Positions 36,510 through 44,953 of a DNA stretch of 64,000 nt are shown piece after piece. Position 1 is the first letter of the stretch. The number at the start of each line of letters is the position of its first letter. The notes under the pieces are model-generated. The model did not search any database. It was given only the letters and a program-made list of their open reading frames with translations, and was not told the DNA's origin. Position numbers and translations under genes: made by a program. The stretch covers positions 1,984,001 through 2,048,000 of the forward strand of contig JACJID010000001.1 in assembly GCA_014138725.1 (NCBI GenBank). Reading direction: 5' to 3'. Source of the DNA: Kutzneria viridogrisea (GTDB taxonomy: Bacteria; Actinomycetota; Actinomycetes; Mycobacteriales; Pseudonocardiaceae).

Positions 36510-37570
36510 GGCTTCGCACGCACCTGGTGCGCATGACCGACCAGGACGTGTGGCGGTGCGCCCGGGAGGAGATCCCGGAGCACCGCGCCGTCCTGGTCGA
36601 GCTCTCCGCCGAGGGCGAGTCGGGCTGGGGTGAGGCCTCGGCGTTCATGACCGCCACCTACAACTCCGAGACCGACACCGTGCTGGATCGGCTGCGGGCG
36701 GTTGCGCCGCAGCTGGCCGAGGCCGATCCGACCCGGCCGGAGGACACCTGGCGGCGGCTGGGACCGCTGCTGGCGGACTGCCCGTTCGCGCTGGCGGCAC
36801 TGGACGTGGCCGGGCACGACCTGGCGGCCAGGCTGGCGGGCGTCCCGCTGTTCGCCCACCTCGGTCTGCCCGACCCGGGCGGGCGGCCCTCCAGCTACAG
36901 CATCGGCCTGGACACCGTGGACGTGATGGTGGACAAGCTGAACCGGACCCCGGGCTGGGGCCTGTACAAGGTGAAGCTGGCCAAGGCCGGCGACCTGGAC
37001 GTGCTGCGGGCACTGCGCGCGCACACCGACACCCCGTTCTGGGTGGACGGCAACGCGTGCTGGCAGCCGCGGGACCTGTTCGAGGTGCTCGACCAGTTGC
37101 CGGAACTGGGCGTGATCGCCCTGGAACAGCCGTTCGCCGTCACCGAGGTGGACGGTCAGCGGGCCGCCCGCGAGCGCAGCCCGGTGCCGATCTTCGCCGA
37201 CGAGTCGGTCACCACCCCCGACCAGGTCCGCCCGGCCGCGCGCGTCTTCGACGGCATCAACGTCAAGGTGCTCAAGGCGGGCGGGCTCACCCCGGCCCTG
37301 GCCATGCTGCGCGAGTGCCGGGAACTGGGCGTGGCCAGCATGTTGGGCTGCCTGCCCGAGTCCTCGGCGGGGGCCAGCGCCGCGGCGCACCTCGCCGGGC
37401 TGGCCGACCACGTGGACCTGGACACCGTGGCATTGCTGGCGATCGACACCGGGCCGGGCGTGCGGCTGGACGAGACCGGTCACATCCGGCTGGCCGCCGG
37501 CACGGGCACCGGGTTCCGTCCGGACTGGTCCTCCCCGGCCCACCTGACGACCGAGCGGAGCGTTCGATGA
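36506..37570 (+). CDS. Enolase-superfamily enzyme, dipeptide epimerase/muconate cycloisomerase-like
   Basis: 354 residues. Enolase-superfamily hallmarks: catalytic Lys pair in YKVKLAKAG near residue 152-156, metal ligands Asp in WVDGNACW, Glu in ALEQPF and Asp in ADESV, and the opposite Lys in VKVLKAGG near 255. This set fits dipeptide (Ala-Glu-type) epimerases and N-acylamino acid racemases. In an ATP-grasp cluster it may epimerise an amino acid within a dipeptide, giving a D-residue. Coupled by 4-bp overlaps on both sides. Confidence 0.85.
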
Positions 37571-38586
37571 CCACTGTGGACACTCACCGGTGGACCAGCC
37601 CGGCCGAGGTGAGCCGGGTGGCCACCGCCGCGCTGGCCGCCGCGGGCGTTGCCGAGGCCGAGCAGGTGGTCGAGGTCCTGGTGGAGACCTCGCTGCTGGG
37701 CGTGCACACCCACGGTATCCGGCTGCTGGGCCCCTACCTGGAGGAACTGCGCAGGGGCGTCGCGGAGGCCGAGCCCGAACTGGTGGTCCGCAAGGACACC
37801 GGGCCGGTGGTGCAGTTGGACGCCGGGGACGCGCTCGGCGTGGTCGCCGGTCTGCGGGGCGTGGAGCTGGCGGTCGACCGGGCGAGGCGGTTCGGCGTGG
37901 GTGTGGTCGGCGTCCAGCGCTCCAACCACTTCGGGGCCGCCGGGTGCTACGCCCGCAGGATCGCCGAGGCCGGGCTGCTGGGCTTCGTCACCACCTCGGC
38001 GGCCAGCCGGGTGGCGCCCTACGGTGGCACCGAGCCGTTGTTCGGCACCAACCCGGTCGCGGTGGCCTACGGCCCCGAGTTCTGCCTGGACATGGCCACC
38101 AGCCAGGTCTGCTTCGGCGAGATCAAGGAACGCGGGCGGACCGGCACCGCACTGGAACCCGGCTGGGCCGTGGACGCCAACGGCCGCGGCACCACCGATC
38201 CCGAGCAGGCCACCTCGCTGTCCCCGCTGGGCGGCTACAAGGGGCAGGGCCTGGCCATGATGGTCACGGTGCTGACCGCCGTGCTGGTCGGCGGGCCGCT
38301 GGACTTCGAGATGCCGCACATCGGCACAGCCGTCGAGGGCCGCAACGTCGCGCACCTGCTGCTGGCCCTGGACCCGGAGGCCCTCGGCGGCGCCGAGCAG
38401 GCCACCGCGGCCCTGGACCGGTTGATCAGCGCGGTGCGGGGCAACCAGGCCGCGGACCCGGCGAGCCCGGTGCTCATCCCCGGCGATCCGCAGCGCGCCC
38501 ACCGGGAACGGCAGCTGCGGGAGGGCATCGAGCTGGACTCGGCCACGATCGCGCTGCTGGACCGGCTCGGGGGTGAGCACCCGTGA
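37567..38586 (+). CDS. LDH2-type NAD(P)H dehydrogenase (malate/ureidoglycolate/cyclic-imine reductase family)
   Basis: 339 residues of the Ldh_2 family: GVHTHGIRLLGPYLEELRRG (catalytic His) near residue 40, RSNHFGAAGCYARRIAEAGLLGF near 118, FGTNPVAVAYG and PLGGYKGQGLAMMV near 220. Family members reduce 2-keto acids or cyclic imines such as piperideine-2-carboxylate and pyrroline-2-carboxylate. In this operon, reduction of an imine or keto acid from an amino acid is most likely; ureidoglycolate dehydrogenase is an alternative but the purine genes are 25 kb away. Confidence 0.85.
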   Translation: MTTVDTHRWTSPAEVSRVATAALAAAGVAEAEQVVEVLVETSLLGVHTHGIRLLGPYLEELRRGVAEAEPELVVRKDTGPVVQLDAGDALGVVAGLRGVELAVDRARRFGVGVVGVQRSNHFGAAGCYARRIAEAGLLGFVTTSAASRVAPYGGTEPLFGTNPVAVAYGPEFCLDMATSQVCFGEIKERGRTGTALEPGWAVDANGRGTTDPEQATSLSPLGGYKGQGLAMMVTVLTAVLVGGPLDFEMPHIGTAVEGRNVAHLLLALDPEALGGAEQATAALDRLISAVRGNQAADPASPVLIPGDPQRAHRERQLREGIELDSATIALLDRLGGEHP

Positions 38587-39791
38587 TCCTGGTCCTGGTC
38601 AGCCCCCGGCAGCGCGGGCTGGACCTGAGCGAGGTCGAGGGCTGTGTGGTGCTCACCGGCGGCCAGGTGCCCGACGGGGCCGACACGGTGGTCACCGTGG
38701 CCGACTACCGCACGGAGACCCTGGTCGAGGCGGGCCTGGAGCTGGCCAAGCAGTACGAGATCGAGCGGGTGGTGTCCTTCGCCGAGGCCGACGTGCTGGC
38801 CGCGGCCGAACTGAGGGAGCGGCTCGGGCTGCCCGGTCAGCGACCGGACAGCGCCATTGCCTACCGGGACAAGGCGCTGATGCGCGGCCACACCAAGGCC
38901 GCTGGGCTGCCGGGTCCTGCCCACCAGACCGTCGAGTCGATCGAAGGCGTGCAGGAGTTCGTTGCGCAGTACGGGTTCCCGGCGGTGCTCAAGCCCCGGT
39001 CGGCCTCGGGCAGCGTCGGGGTGCACATCCTGCGGTCGGCGGCCGACCTGGCCGAGATCGAGGGAGACCTCACCGATCACGTGGTCGAGCAGTTCGTGCC
39101 CGGCGAGGTCGTGCACGTGGACGGCCTGCTGGTCGGCGGCCGACCGGTGTTCGCGCTGCCCGCGGCCTACACCGATCTGGCCTGCCTCGCGCACTGGGCG
39201 GACAGTGGTAGCGGCAGTCTGCTGTTGACCGCCGAGCACCCCTGGCACGGCCCGCTCACCGAGGAGCTGTGGCAGGTGGTCGAGGCGCTGCCCCCGGCTG
39301 AGGACCTGTTGCTGCACGCGGAGTTCTTCGTCGCGGAGGGACAGCGTCCGGTGCTGTGCGAGATCGCTTCCCGGCTGCCGGGGCACCCCATCCCGCCCAT
39401 GATCAACCGGGCGCTGGGCCTGGACCTGCGGCAGACCTGGCTGCGCGTGGCCGCCGGGTTGCCGGTGGACGTGGACCAGATCGCACGCGCGGCGGCGGAA
39501 TCCGGGCCGGTGGCCAACTTCGGCCTGCCGCCCAGGCTGGGGCGGCTGACCGAGGTGCCCGCCAGCGCGGCCCCGGAGTGGGTGCACGACCTGGCGGTGC
39601 TCGCCCAGCCCGGCGAGGTCTGGGACCAGGCCCGCTACCAGGCCCGCAAGTCCGGGGACTTCGTGCTGACCTGGACGGTGACCGCCCCGGACGAACAGGT
39701 GCTGCGCCAGCGCGTCCAGGAGTCCGCGGACCTGCTGGACGGCCTGGTCCGCTGGCAGCCCGAGCCGGTGCCGATCGGGGGTGCCCGGTGA
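38583..39791 (+). CDS. ATP-grasp ligase 1 (L-amino acid ligase-like)
   Basis: 402 residues. ATP-grasp features: FPAVLKPRSASGSVGVHIL near residue 140 (ATP-binding Lys and small-residue loop), DHVVEQFVPGEVVHVDGLLV near 170, and the metal-binding CEIASRLPGHPIPPMINRALGLDL near 260. This arrangement is that of BacD-like ligases which join two amino acids as an acyl-phosphate-derived amide. The GTG start overlaps the preceding stop (GTGA). A second ATP-grasp gene lies at 43159, so two amide bonds may be made. Confidence 0.82.
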   Translation: MILVLVSPRQRGLDLSEVEGCVVLTGGQVPDGADTVVTVADYRTETLVEAGLELAKQYEIERVVSFAEADVLAAAELRERLGLPGQRPDSAIAYRDKALMRGHTKAAGLPGPAHQTVESIEGVQEFVAQYGFPAVLKPRSASGSVGVHILRSAADLAEIEGDLTDHVVEQFVPGEVVHVDGLLVGGRPVFALPAAYTDLACLAHWADSGSGSLLLTAEHPWHGPLTEELWQVVEALPPAEDLLLHAEFFVAEGQRPVLCEIASRLPGHPIPPMINRALGLDLRQTWLRVAAGLPVDVDQIARAAAESGPVANFGLPPRLGRLTEVPASAAPEWVHDLAVLAQPGEVWDQARYQARKSGDFVLTWTVTAPDEQVLRQRVQESADLLDGLVRWQPEPVPIGGAR

Positions 39792-40963
39792 ACTGGGAGC
39801 TCGTCGAACTGTCCGAAGTGGACACCGCCGACTGGGTGGATCCGGTCGGCCACACCCCGGTCTGGTCCTCGCCAGGGTTCCGGCGGGTGACCGAGGAGTT
39901 GCCGCAGCACCCGGTCGTGAACCTGCTCGGCGTCCGGGCGGGCAAGCCGGTGCTGATGGCGCCGGTCCTGCGCACCGAACGGCCCGGCGGCCTGCTGTTC
40001 TACGACCTGCCCGCGATGATCGGCGACGAGGGCGCCTTCGGCGATCACAAGCGGCTGCCCGAGGCACAGTCCGAGCAGTTCACCGCACTGGACCTGACCG
40101 TGCGGCGCGCCGCGGCGTACCCGAGCCTGGTACTGGGCACGCACGGCGCCCACCACGGGGTCGTGCTGGATCCCTCGCTGGACAAGGACGAGCGGATCGA
40201 GTTGTGCCGTGGGCTGCCGGAGGCGGTGGCGGCGGTGGCCGCGGACTTCGGCTGCACCAGCCACGGCCTGCTCTACCTGAGCGAGGGCCTGCTGGACTGG
40301 ATCCGCCCGGCGCTGGGGCCTGAGCACGAGATCGCCATGCTGGGTGCGGAGAGCGTGCTGGAGTGCGACGGCGAGGACTGGCAGGACTACGTGGCCTCGC
40401 TGTCCTCGCGGCGCCGTGGCCGGGTGCTGCACGAACGCCGCAGCTACCTGGCCGGGCAGGACCGCAGCCACATCGCGACCGGCCCCGACTCGATCGGCGA
40501 GGACCTGGTCGACCTGCGCTGCAACCTGCGCACCCGGTACGGCCTGCCCGACCAGCGGGACCGCACGATCGCCGAGTTCGAGGCACTGTCCCGCTGGTGC
40601 GGCGAGGACCTCGTGGTGATCAGATCCCTGCGCGCGGGCGAACCGGTGGGCTTCGTGATCTGCCTGCGGCGCGGGGACACGCTGTACGCGAGGACCGCCG
40701 GTTTCGACTACGACCGGTTGGGGCCACACGACTTCTGCTACTTCAACCTCGTCTACTACGACGCGCTGGAGTGGGGCCTGCCGCGTGGCGTGCGCAGGCT
40801 GGAACTGGGCTTGGCCAGCTACCCGGCCAAGCGCACCCGCGGTTGCCACTTCGAGCCGAGGCTCGGGGTGTTCCACCTGCCAGGGCACGGGGAACTGCGC
40901 ACCGCCCTGCGTCTTCAGGACAGCGGGGAACGTGCCCGACTGATCGAGCAATGCGGCCTGTGA
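39788..40963 (+). CDS. GNAT-like acyl/aminoacyl transferase (FemAB or peptidogalycan-synthesis-like)
   Basis: 391 residues from GTG 39788. Two GNAT-like lobes are suggested by an early WSSPGFRRVTEELPQHPVVNLLGV and a later C-terminal lobe with VVIRSLRAGEPVGFVICLRRGDTLYARTAGFDYDRLGPHDFCYFNLVYYDALEWGLPRG, as in COG3146/FemX-like proteins. These transfer an aminoacyl group from tRNA, or an acyl group from CoA, to an amine. In this operon it could attach an amino acid or acyl cap to the ATP-grasp product. The family assignment is moderate. Confidence 0.65.
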   Translation: MNWELVELSEVDTADWVDPVGHTPVWSSPGFRRVTEELPQHPVVNLLGVRAGKPVLMAPVLRTERPGGLLFYDLPAMIGDEGAFGDHKRLPEAQSEQFTALDLTVRRAAAYPSLVLGTHGAHHGVVLDPSLDKDERIELCRGLPEAVAAVAADFGCTSHGLLYLSEGLLDWIRPALGPEHEIAMLGAESVLECDGEDWQDYVASLSSRRRGRVLHERRSYLAGQDRSHIATGPDSIGEDLVDLRCNLRTRYGLPDQRDRTIAEFEALSRWCGEDLVVIRSLRAGEPVGFVICLRRGDTLYARTAGFDYDRLGPHDFCYFNLVYYDALEWGLPRGVRRLELGLASYPAKRTRGCHFEPRLGVFHLPGHGELRTALRLQDSGERARLIEQCGL

Positions 40964-40979
40964 ACAGGGGAGAAGACCA

Positions 40980-41936
40980 ATGGACGTGACCTCAGGTCCG
41001 GTGTGGATCGACGGCCAGGTCGTGGACGGCACCGACGCGCTGGTGCACGTGATGAACCCCAGCCTGCACTACGGCTGGGGCGCCTACGAGGGCATCAGGT
41101 TCTACCCCTCGGGCACGCCGGAGCTGACCGGGCCGCTGGTGTTCCGGCTGCGCGAGCACATCCGGCGGCTGTTCAACTCCTCGCGGGCGCTGGGCATGCG
41201 CATCCCCTACACCGAGCAGGAGCTGATCCGCGCCTGCGCCGACCTGGCCCTGCGCTCCGGCCTGTCCTCGGGCTACCTGCGCCCGCTGGTGTTCCTGCGC
41301 GCGGGCGCCATGGCGGTGGCCGCCCAGTTGACGGACGTGCAGGTGGCGATCGGCTGCTGGGCCTGGTCGGGCTACCTACCCGACGCGGACAAGGGCATCC
41401 GGGTGCGCACCAGCGGCTGGGTGCGCAGCGGCCCGGCCCAGTTGCCGCCGAGCATCAAGTCCACCGGCGGCTACATCAACCCCTCGCTGGCCAGGCTGGA
41501 GGCGGTGCGCGGCGGGGACCACGAGGCCATCCTGCTCAACCAGGCGGGCCGGGTCGCCGAGGCCTCGGCGGCCAACGTGTTCGCGCTGCTCGACGGCGTG
41601 CTGGTGACCCCGCCGGTGGAGGAGGGCATCCTGCCCGGCATCACCCGTGACGCCCTGCTGGACCTGGCCGCCGACCTCGGCGTGCCGACCCAACAGCGGC
41701 CACTGGCACCCGCCGAACTGCGCATGGCCGAGGAGGTGCTGTTGGCGGGCACCGCGATGGAACTGGTCGCGGTGACCACATTGGACGGTCTCCCGGTCGG
41801 CGAGGGCACCGCGGGCCCGGTCTTCACCGCACTGCGCGCGGAGTTCGACAAGGCGATCTCCGGTCAACTGCCCGCCCACCGCGACTGGGTCACCGACGTG
41901 ACCGGCGTGCTCGACCCCGTCTCGACCTCGCCGTGA
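40980..41936 (+). CDS. Class IV PLP aminotransferase (branched-chain aminotransferase-like)
   Basis: 318 residues, starting 16 bases after the previous stop with AGGGGAGAAG ahead of it. Fold-type IV features: HYGWGAYEGIRFY near residue 32, the PLP Lys in PPSIKSTGGYINPSLA near 162, and EASAANVFAL near 198. It would move amino groups between a 2-keto acid and glutamate. It probably supplies or consumes an amino-acid precursor with the LDH2-type enzyme. GTGA overlap with the MFS gene. Confidence 0.87.
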   Translation: MDVTSGPVWIDGQVVDGTDALVHVMNPSLHYGWGAYEGIRFYPSGTPELTGPLVFRLREHIRRLFNSSRALGMRIPYTEQELIRACADLALRSGLSSGYLRPLVFLRAGAMAVAAQLTDVQVAIGCWAWSGYLPDADKGIRVRTSGWVRSGPAQLPPSIKSTGGYINPSLARLEAVRGGDHEAILLNQAGRVAEASAANVFALLDGVLVTPPVEEGILPGITRDALLDLAADLGVPTQQRPLAPAELRMAEEVLLAGTAMELVAVTTLDGLPVGEGTAGPVFTALRAEFDKAISGQLPAHRDWVTDVTGVLDPVSTSP

Positions 41937-43144
41937 ACCTCCGCCGCCTGTACGAGGCCTACGCCCCGCGCACCCGTGCCGGTCGCCTGCTGGCCGGCAC
42001 GGCCGCGGTGGACTCGATGGGCAGCGGCCTGTTCCTGGCCCTGATCCCGGTCTTCGTGGTCACCCACGTGGGCATCGACCCGGTCGAGGTCGGCGTGGCG
42101 CTCGGCCTGGCCAACCTGCTCGGACTGCTCGCCCCGATCCCGGCTGGCTGGCTGGCCGACCGCTACGGCGCGGGCCGGGTCTGGAGCGTGCTGCTGCTGA
42201 CCAGGGCCATCGGCTACGCCGGGTTCCTGTTCGTGGATTCCTTCGCCGCGTACGTGGTGCTGACCTGTGTGGTCAGCCTGCTCGACCGTGGCAGCACCCC
42301 GGTGCAGCAGGTGTTCGTCGTGCAGGTCGAGCAGGTGGACGAGCGGAGCCGGTCCATCGCGGTACTGCGCACGATGCGCAACGCGGGCATGAGCATCGGG
42401 CTGCTCGTGTCCGGCGTGGTGATCGCGATGAACACGGTCACCGCGTACCACCTCGGGTTCGCCGTCAACGCGCTGTCGTACCTGGGACTGCTGCTGGCCG
42501 TGCGTTCGCTGGCCCAGGACGCCAAGCCGGTGCTCAAACAGCGCCCGCCGACCACGCTGCCCACCGCCGACGCCCGGTACCTGCTCGTGTCGGTGGGCAA
42601 CGCCCTGCTGACCCTGCACGACTCGGTGCTGTTCACGCTGATCCCGCTCTGGCTGGTGACCAAGTCGGCGGCCCCACCCGCGCTGGTCGGGCCGCTGCTG
42701 GCGCTGAACACGGTGCTCACCGTGGTGCTCCAGGTGCCGCTGACGAAGTGGAGCATCGGCATCGCCGCGGCCACGCGCACGGTGATCAGGGCCGCCCTGC
42801 CGCTGGTCACCGCCTGCCTGCTGTTCCTGGCCGCGGAGCAGACCGGTCCGACCCTGGCGGCCTGCTTCGCCGCCGCCGCGGTGATCGCCTTGACCATCGG
42901 CGAGAACCTGCACACGGTGGCCGGATTCGAGCTGTCCCACCGGCTGGCCCCGGAGCACTCGGCAGGGGCCTACCTCGGTGTGTTCAACCTCGGCATCGCG
43001 GCCCAGTTGTGCTTCGGGCCGCCGTTCATGACCGCGGTGGTGCTGCGGGGCCCGGTCGGCTGGCTGGCGCTGGCGGCCACCTTCGCCGTGGGCACCGGTC
43101 TGATGGTGGTCGGCAGCCGACGACGCGACCTCGTGCGGTCGTAG
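41933..43144 (+). CDS. MFS transporter, probable product exporter
   Basis: 403 residues with about twelve hydrophobic segments. The MFS loop motif appears as GWLADRYGAGRVWS near residue 80 after the second helix. It lies inside the biosynthetic operon, coupled to the aminotransferase by GTGA overlap, so export of the final metabolite (self-protection) is the natural role. Substrate class is unknown. Confidence 0.85.
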   Translation: MNLRRLYEAYAPRTRAGRLLAGTAAVDSMGSGLFLALIPVFVVTHVGIDPVEVGVALGLANLLGLLAPIPAGWLADRYGAGRVWSVLLLTRAIGYAGFLFVDSFAAYVVLTCVVSLLDRGSTPVQQVFVVQVEQVDERSRSIAVLRTMRNAGMSIGLLVSGVVIAMNTVTAYHLGFAVNALSYLGLLLAVRSLAQDAKPVLKQRPPTTLPTADARYLLVSVGNALLTLHDSVLFTLIPLWLVTKSAAPPALVGPLLALNTVLTVVLQVPLTKWSIGIAAATRTVIRAALPLVTACLLFLAAEQTGPTLAACFAAAAVIALTIGENLHTVAGFELSHRLAPEHSAGAYLGVFNLGIAAQLCFGPPFMTAVVLRGPVGWLALAATFAVGTGLMVVGSRRRDLVRS

Positions 43145-43158
43145 GAGGAACTGAAACT

Positions 43159-44430
43159 GTGAGCGATCAGGAACACGTGCTCGTGGTGGGCGGCGGGATG
43201 GAGATCCCCGGCCTGCTGCGCGCGCACCGGCCCGGAGTCCGGACTTCCGTGCTGTGCCAGCTCGCGCTGGTGCCCAGGCTGTGGGAGCCGACCGCGCACG
43301 AGCGGGTCGTGGCGCTGGGGCCGCACAGCACCGACCAGGACTGGATCGACGCGGCGGCGCTGATCCACGCCAGCGACCCGATCACGCGGCTGGCCACGCT
43401 GGGCGAGCGGGACCAGGACCGGACCGCGGCCGTGGGGCTGGCGTTGGGGCTGCCGACCCACTCGCCGGACACGGTGGCCGCCGTGCACGACAAGGCGAGG
43501 ATGCGACGGGTGCTCGCCGAGGCGGGCGTCGAGCAGGTGCGCAGCCACACCGTGGACAGCCCGGCGGAACTGGCCCGGTGGATCGCCGAGAACCCCGGCA
43601 CCTGGGTGGTCAAGCCGCTGGACGGCTCGGGCAGCGCGGGGGTCGGTGTGGTCGCGGATCCTGAGCAGGCGGCGGCCTTTTACGCGCGCTGTGTGGCCTC
43701 GACCCACACCGGGCGTTTCGGCGCACCGCGCGTGCTGGTCGAGGAGTTCCTGCACGGCAGGCAGATCAGCGTGGAGTCCTTCTCCGAGCAGGGCGAGCAC
43801 TGTGTGGTCGCGGTGACCCAGAAGTTCTCCGACCCGGAGACGTTCGTGGAACTGGGCCACGTGATCCCGGCGAACCTGGACCCGGACACGACCGAGGCCG
43901 TGCGGCGGCACACCGGGCGCGTGCTGTCCGCGCTGGGCGTGCGCGACGGACCGTGCCACACCGAGCTGGTGCTGACCGAGCGGGGACCCAGGACGATCGA
44001 GACGCACCTGCGCCTGGCCGGGGACGAAATCCCCTACCTGGCAAAGGATGCCACCGGGGTGGACCTGGTGGGGCTGGTCGTGGCGCAGACCCTCGGCGAG
44101 TCCGTGCTGCCCGAACTCCGGCGGCGGCTGGCCGAACCGGGCGGCCCCGCGCAGGCGATCTGGTTCGGTTCCGCACCGTGCGCCGGAACACTGGTGGCGG
44201 TGGAGGGCGTGGAGCAGGCGCGGGCCGGTGGCGCTCGGGTCGAGTTGGCGGTCAACCCGGGCGATCCGGTGCGGGAACTGCACGACTCGGGCTCGCGTCC
44301 GCTGTGGGCCCGGGCCGAGGGACCCGACCCGGACACCGCCGTGCGCAGGGCTCACGAAGCCGTCGCGCAGTGCAGGCTGATCGTGTCCGTACCCTCGGTC
44401 CGGGCCGGGGGCATCGGGGCCACGGCCTGA
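43159..44430 (+). CDS. ATP-grasp ligase 2 (carnosine synthase/BacD-like)
   Basis: 423 residues from GTG 43159, preceded by AGGAGG. ATP-grasp markers: ARMRRVLAEAGVEQVRSH, GTWVVKPLDGSGSAGVGVV near residue 153, VLVEEFLHGRQISVESFSEQGEH near 195 and ETHLRLAGDEIPYLAKDATGVDLVGLVVAQTLGE near 280. Such ligases couple a beta- or alpha-amino acid to another amino acid. Together with ligase 1, it makes peptide assembly without NRPS likely. A 14-base gap separates it from the MFS gene. Confidence 0.83.
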   Translation: MSDQEHVLVVGGGMEIPGLLRAHRPGVRTSVLCQLALVPRLWEPTAHERVVALGPHSTDQDWIDAAALIHASDPITRLATLGERDQDRTAAVGLALGLPTHSPDTVAAVHDKARMRRVLAEAGVEQVRSHTVDSPAELARWIAENPGTWVVKPLDGSGSAGVGVVADPEQAAAFYARCVASTHTGRFGAPRVLVEEFLHGRQISVESFSEQGEHCVVAVTQKFSDPETFVELGHVIPANLDPDTTEAVRRHTGRVLSALGVRDGPCHTELVLTERGPRTIETHLRLAGDEIPYLAKDATGVDLVGLVVAQTLGESVLPELRRRLAEPGGPAQAIWFGSAPCAGTLVAVEGVEQARAGGARVELAVNPGDPVRELHDSGSRPLWARAEGPDPDTAVRRAHEAVAQCRLIVSVPSVRAGGIGATA

Positions 44431-44437
44431 GTACGAG

Positions 44438-44911
44438 GTGAACGAGGTGGAGAACAGCGTGAGCGAAGTGCAGTTCAGGCGGGCGAGGGAGGCCGACGTC
44501 GCGGCGATCGTGGCGATGCTGGCCGACGACGTGCTCGGCGCGACGAGGGAGTCCCCGGACGACCTCAGCCCGTACCTGGCCGCGTTCAAGGACATCGAGG
44601 CGGACCCGAACCAGTACCTCGTGGTGGCCGACCGCGAGGGCGAGGTGGTCGGCACCATGCAGCTGACCTTCCTGCCGGGGCTGTCCCGCAAGGGCGCCAC
44701 CCGCGCGCAGATCGAGGGCGTGCGCGTGCGCGGCACCGAGCGCGGCACCGGCCTGGGCTCGCAGCTGATGACCTGGGCGGTCGACCAGGCGCGGTCCCGG
44801 GGCTGCACGGTGGTCCAGCTGACCTCGGACACCGCCAGGACCGACGCCCACCGGTTCTACGAGCAGCTCGGGTTCACCGCCAGCCACCTGGGCTTCAAGC
44901 TGGCGCTCTGA
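44438..44911 (+). CDS. GNAT N-acetyltransferase, possible self-resistance
   Basis: 157 residues if GTG 44438 is used; GTG 44459 is an alternative. Classical GNAT: VVGTMQLTFLPGLSRKGATRAQIEGVRVRGTERGTGLGSQLMTWAVDQAR (acetyl-CoA loop RGTERGTGLGSQL), then TDAHRFYEQLGF. Seven bases after the second ligase, so probably the last gene of the biosynthetic operon. It may N-acetylate the product or an intermediate as protection, in the manner of streptothricin or related acetyltransferases; that is inference. Confidence 0.82.
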   Translation: MNEVENSVSEVQFRRAREADVAAIVAMLADDVLGATRESPDDLSPYLAAFKDIEADPNQYLVVADREGEVVGTMQLTFLPGLSRKGATRAQIEGVRVRGTERGTGLGSQLMTWAVDQARSRGCTVVQLTSDTARTDAHRFYEQLGFTASHLGFKLAL

Positions 44912-44953
44912 CGCGCGCCGCCGCGGTCGGTCGAGTCACGGGAGGAAATCCTT

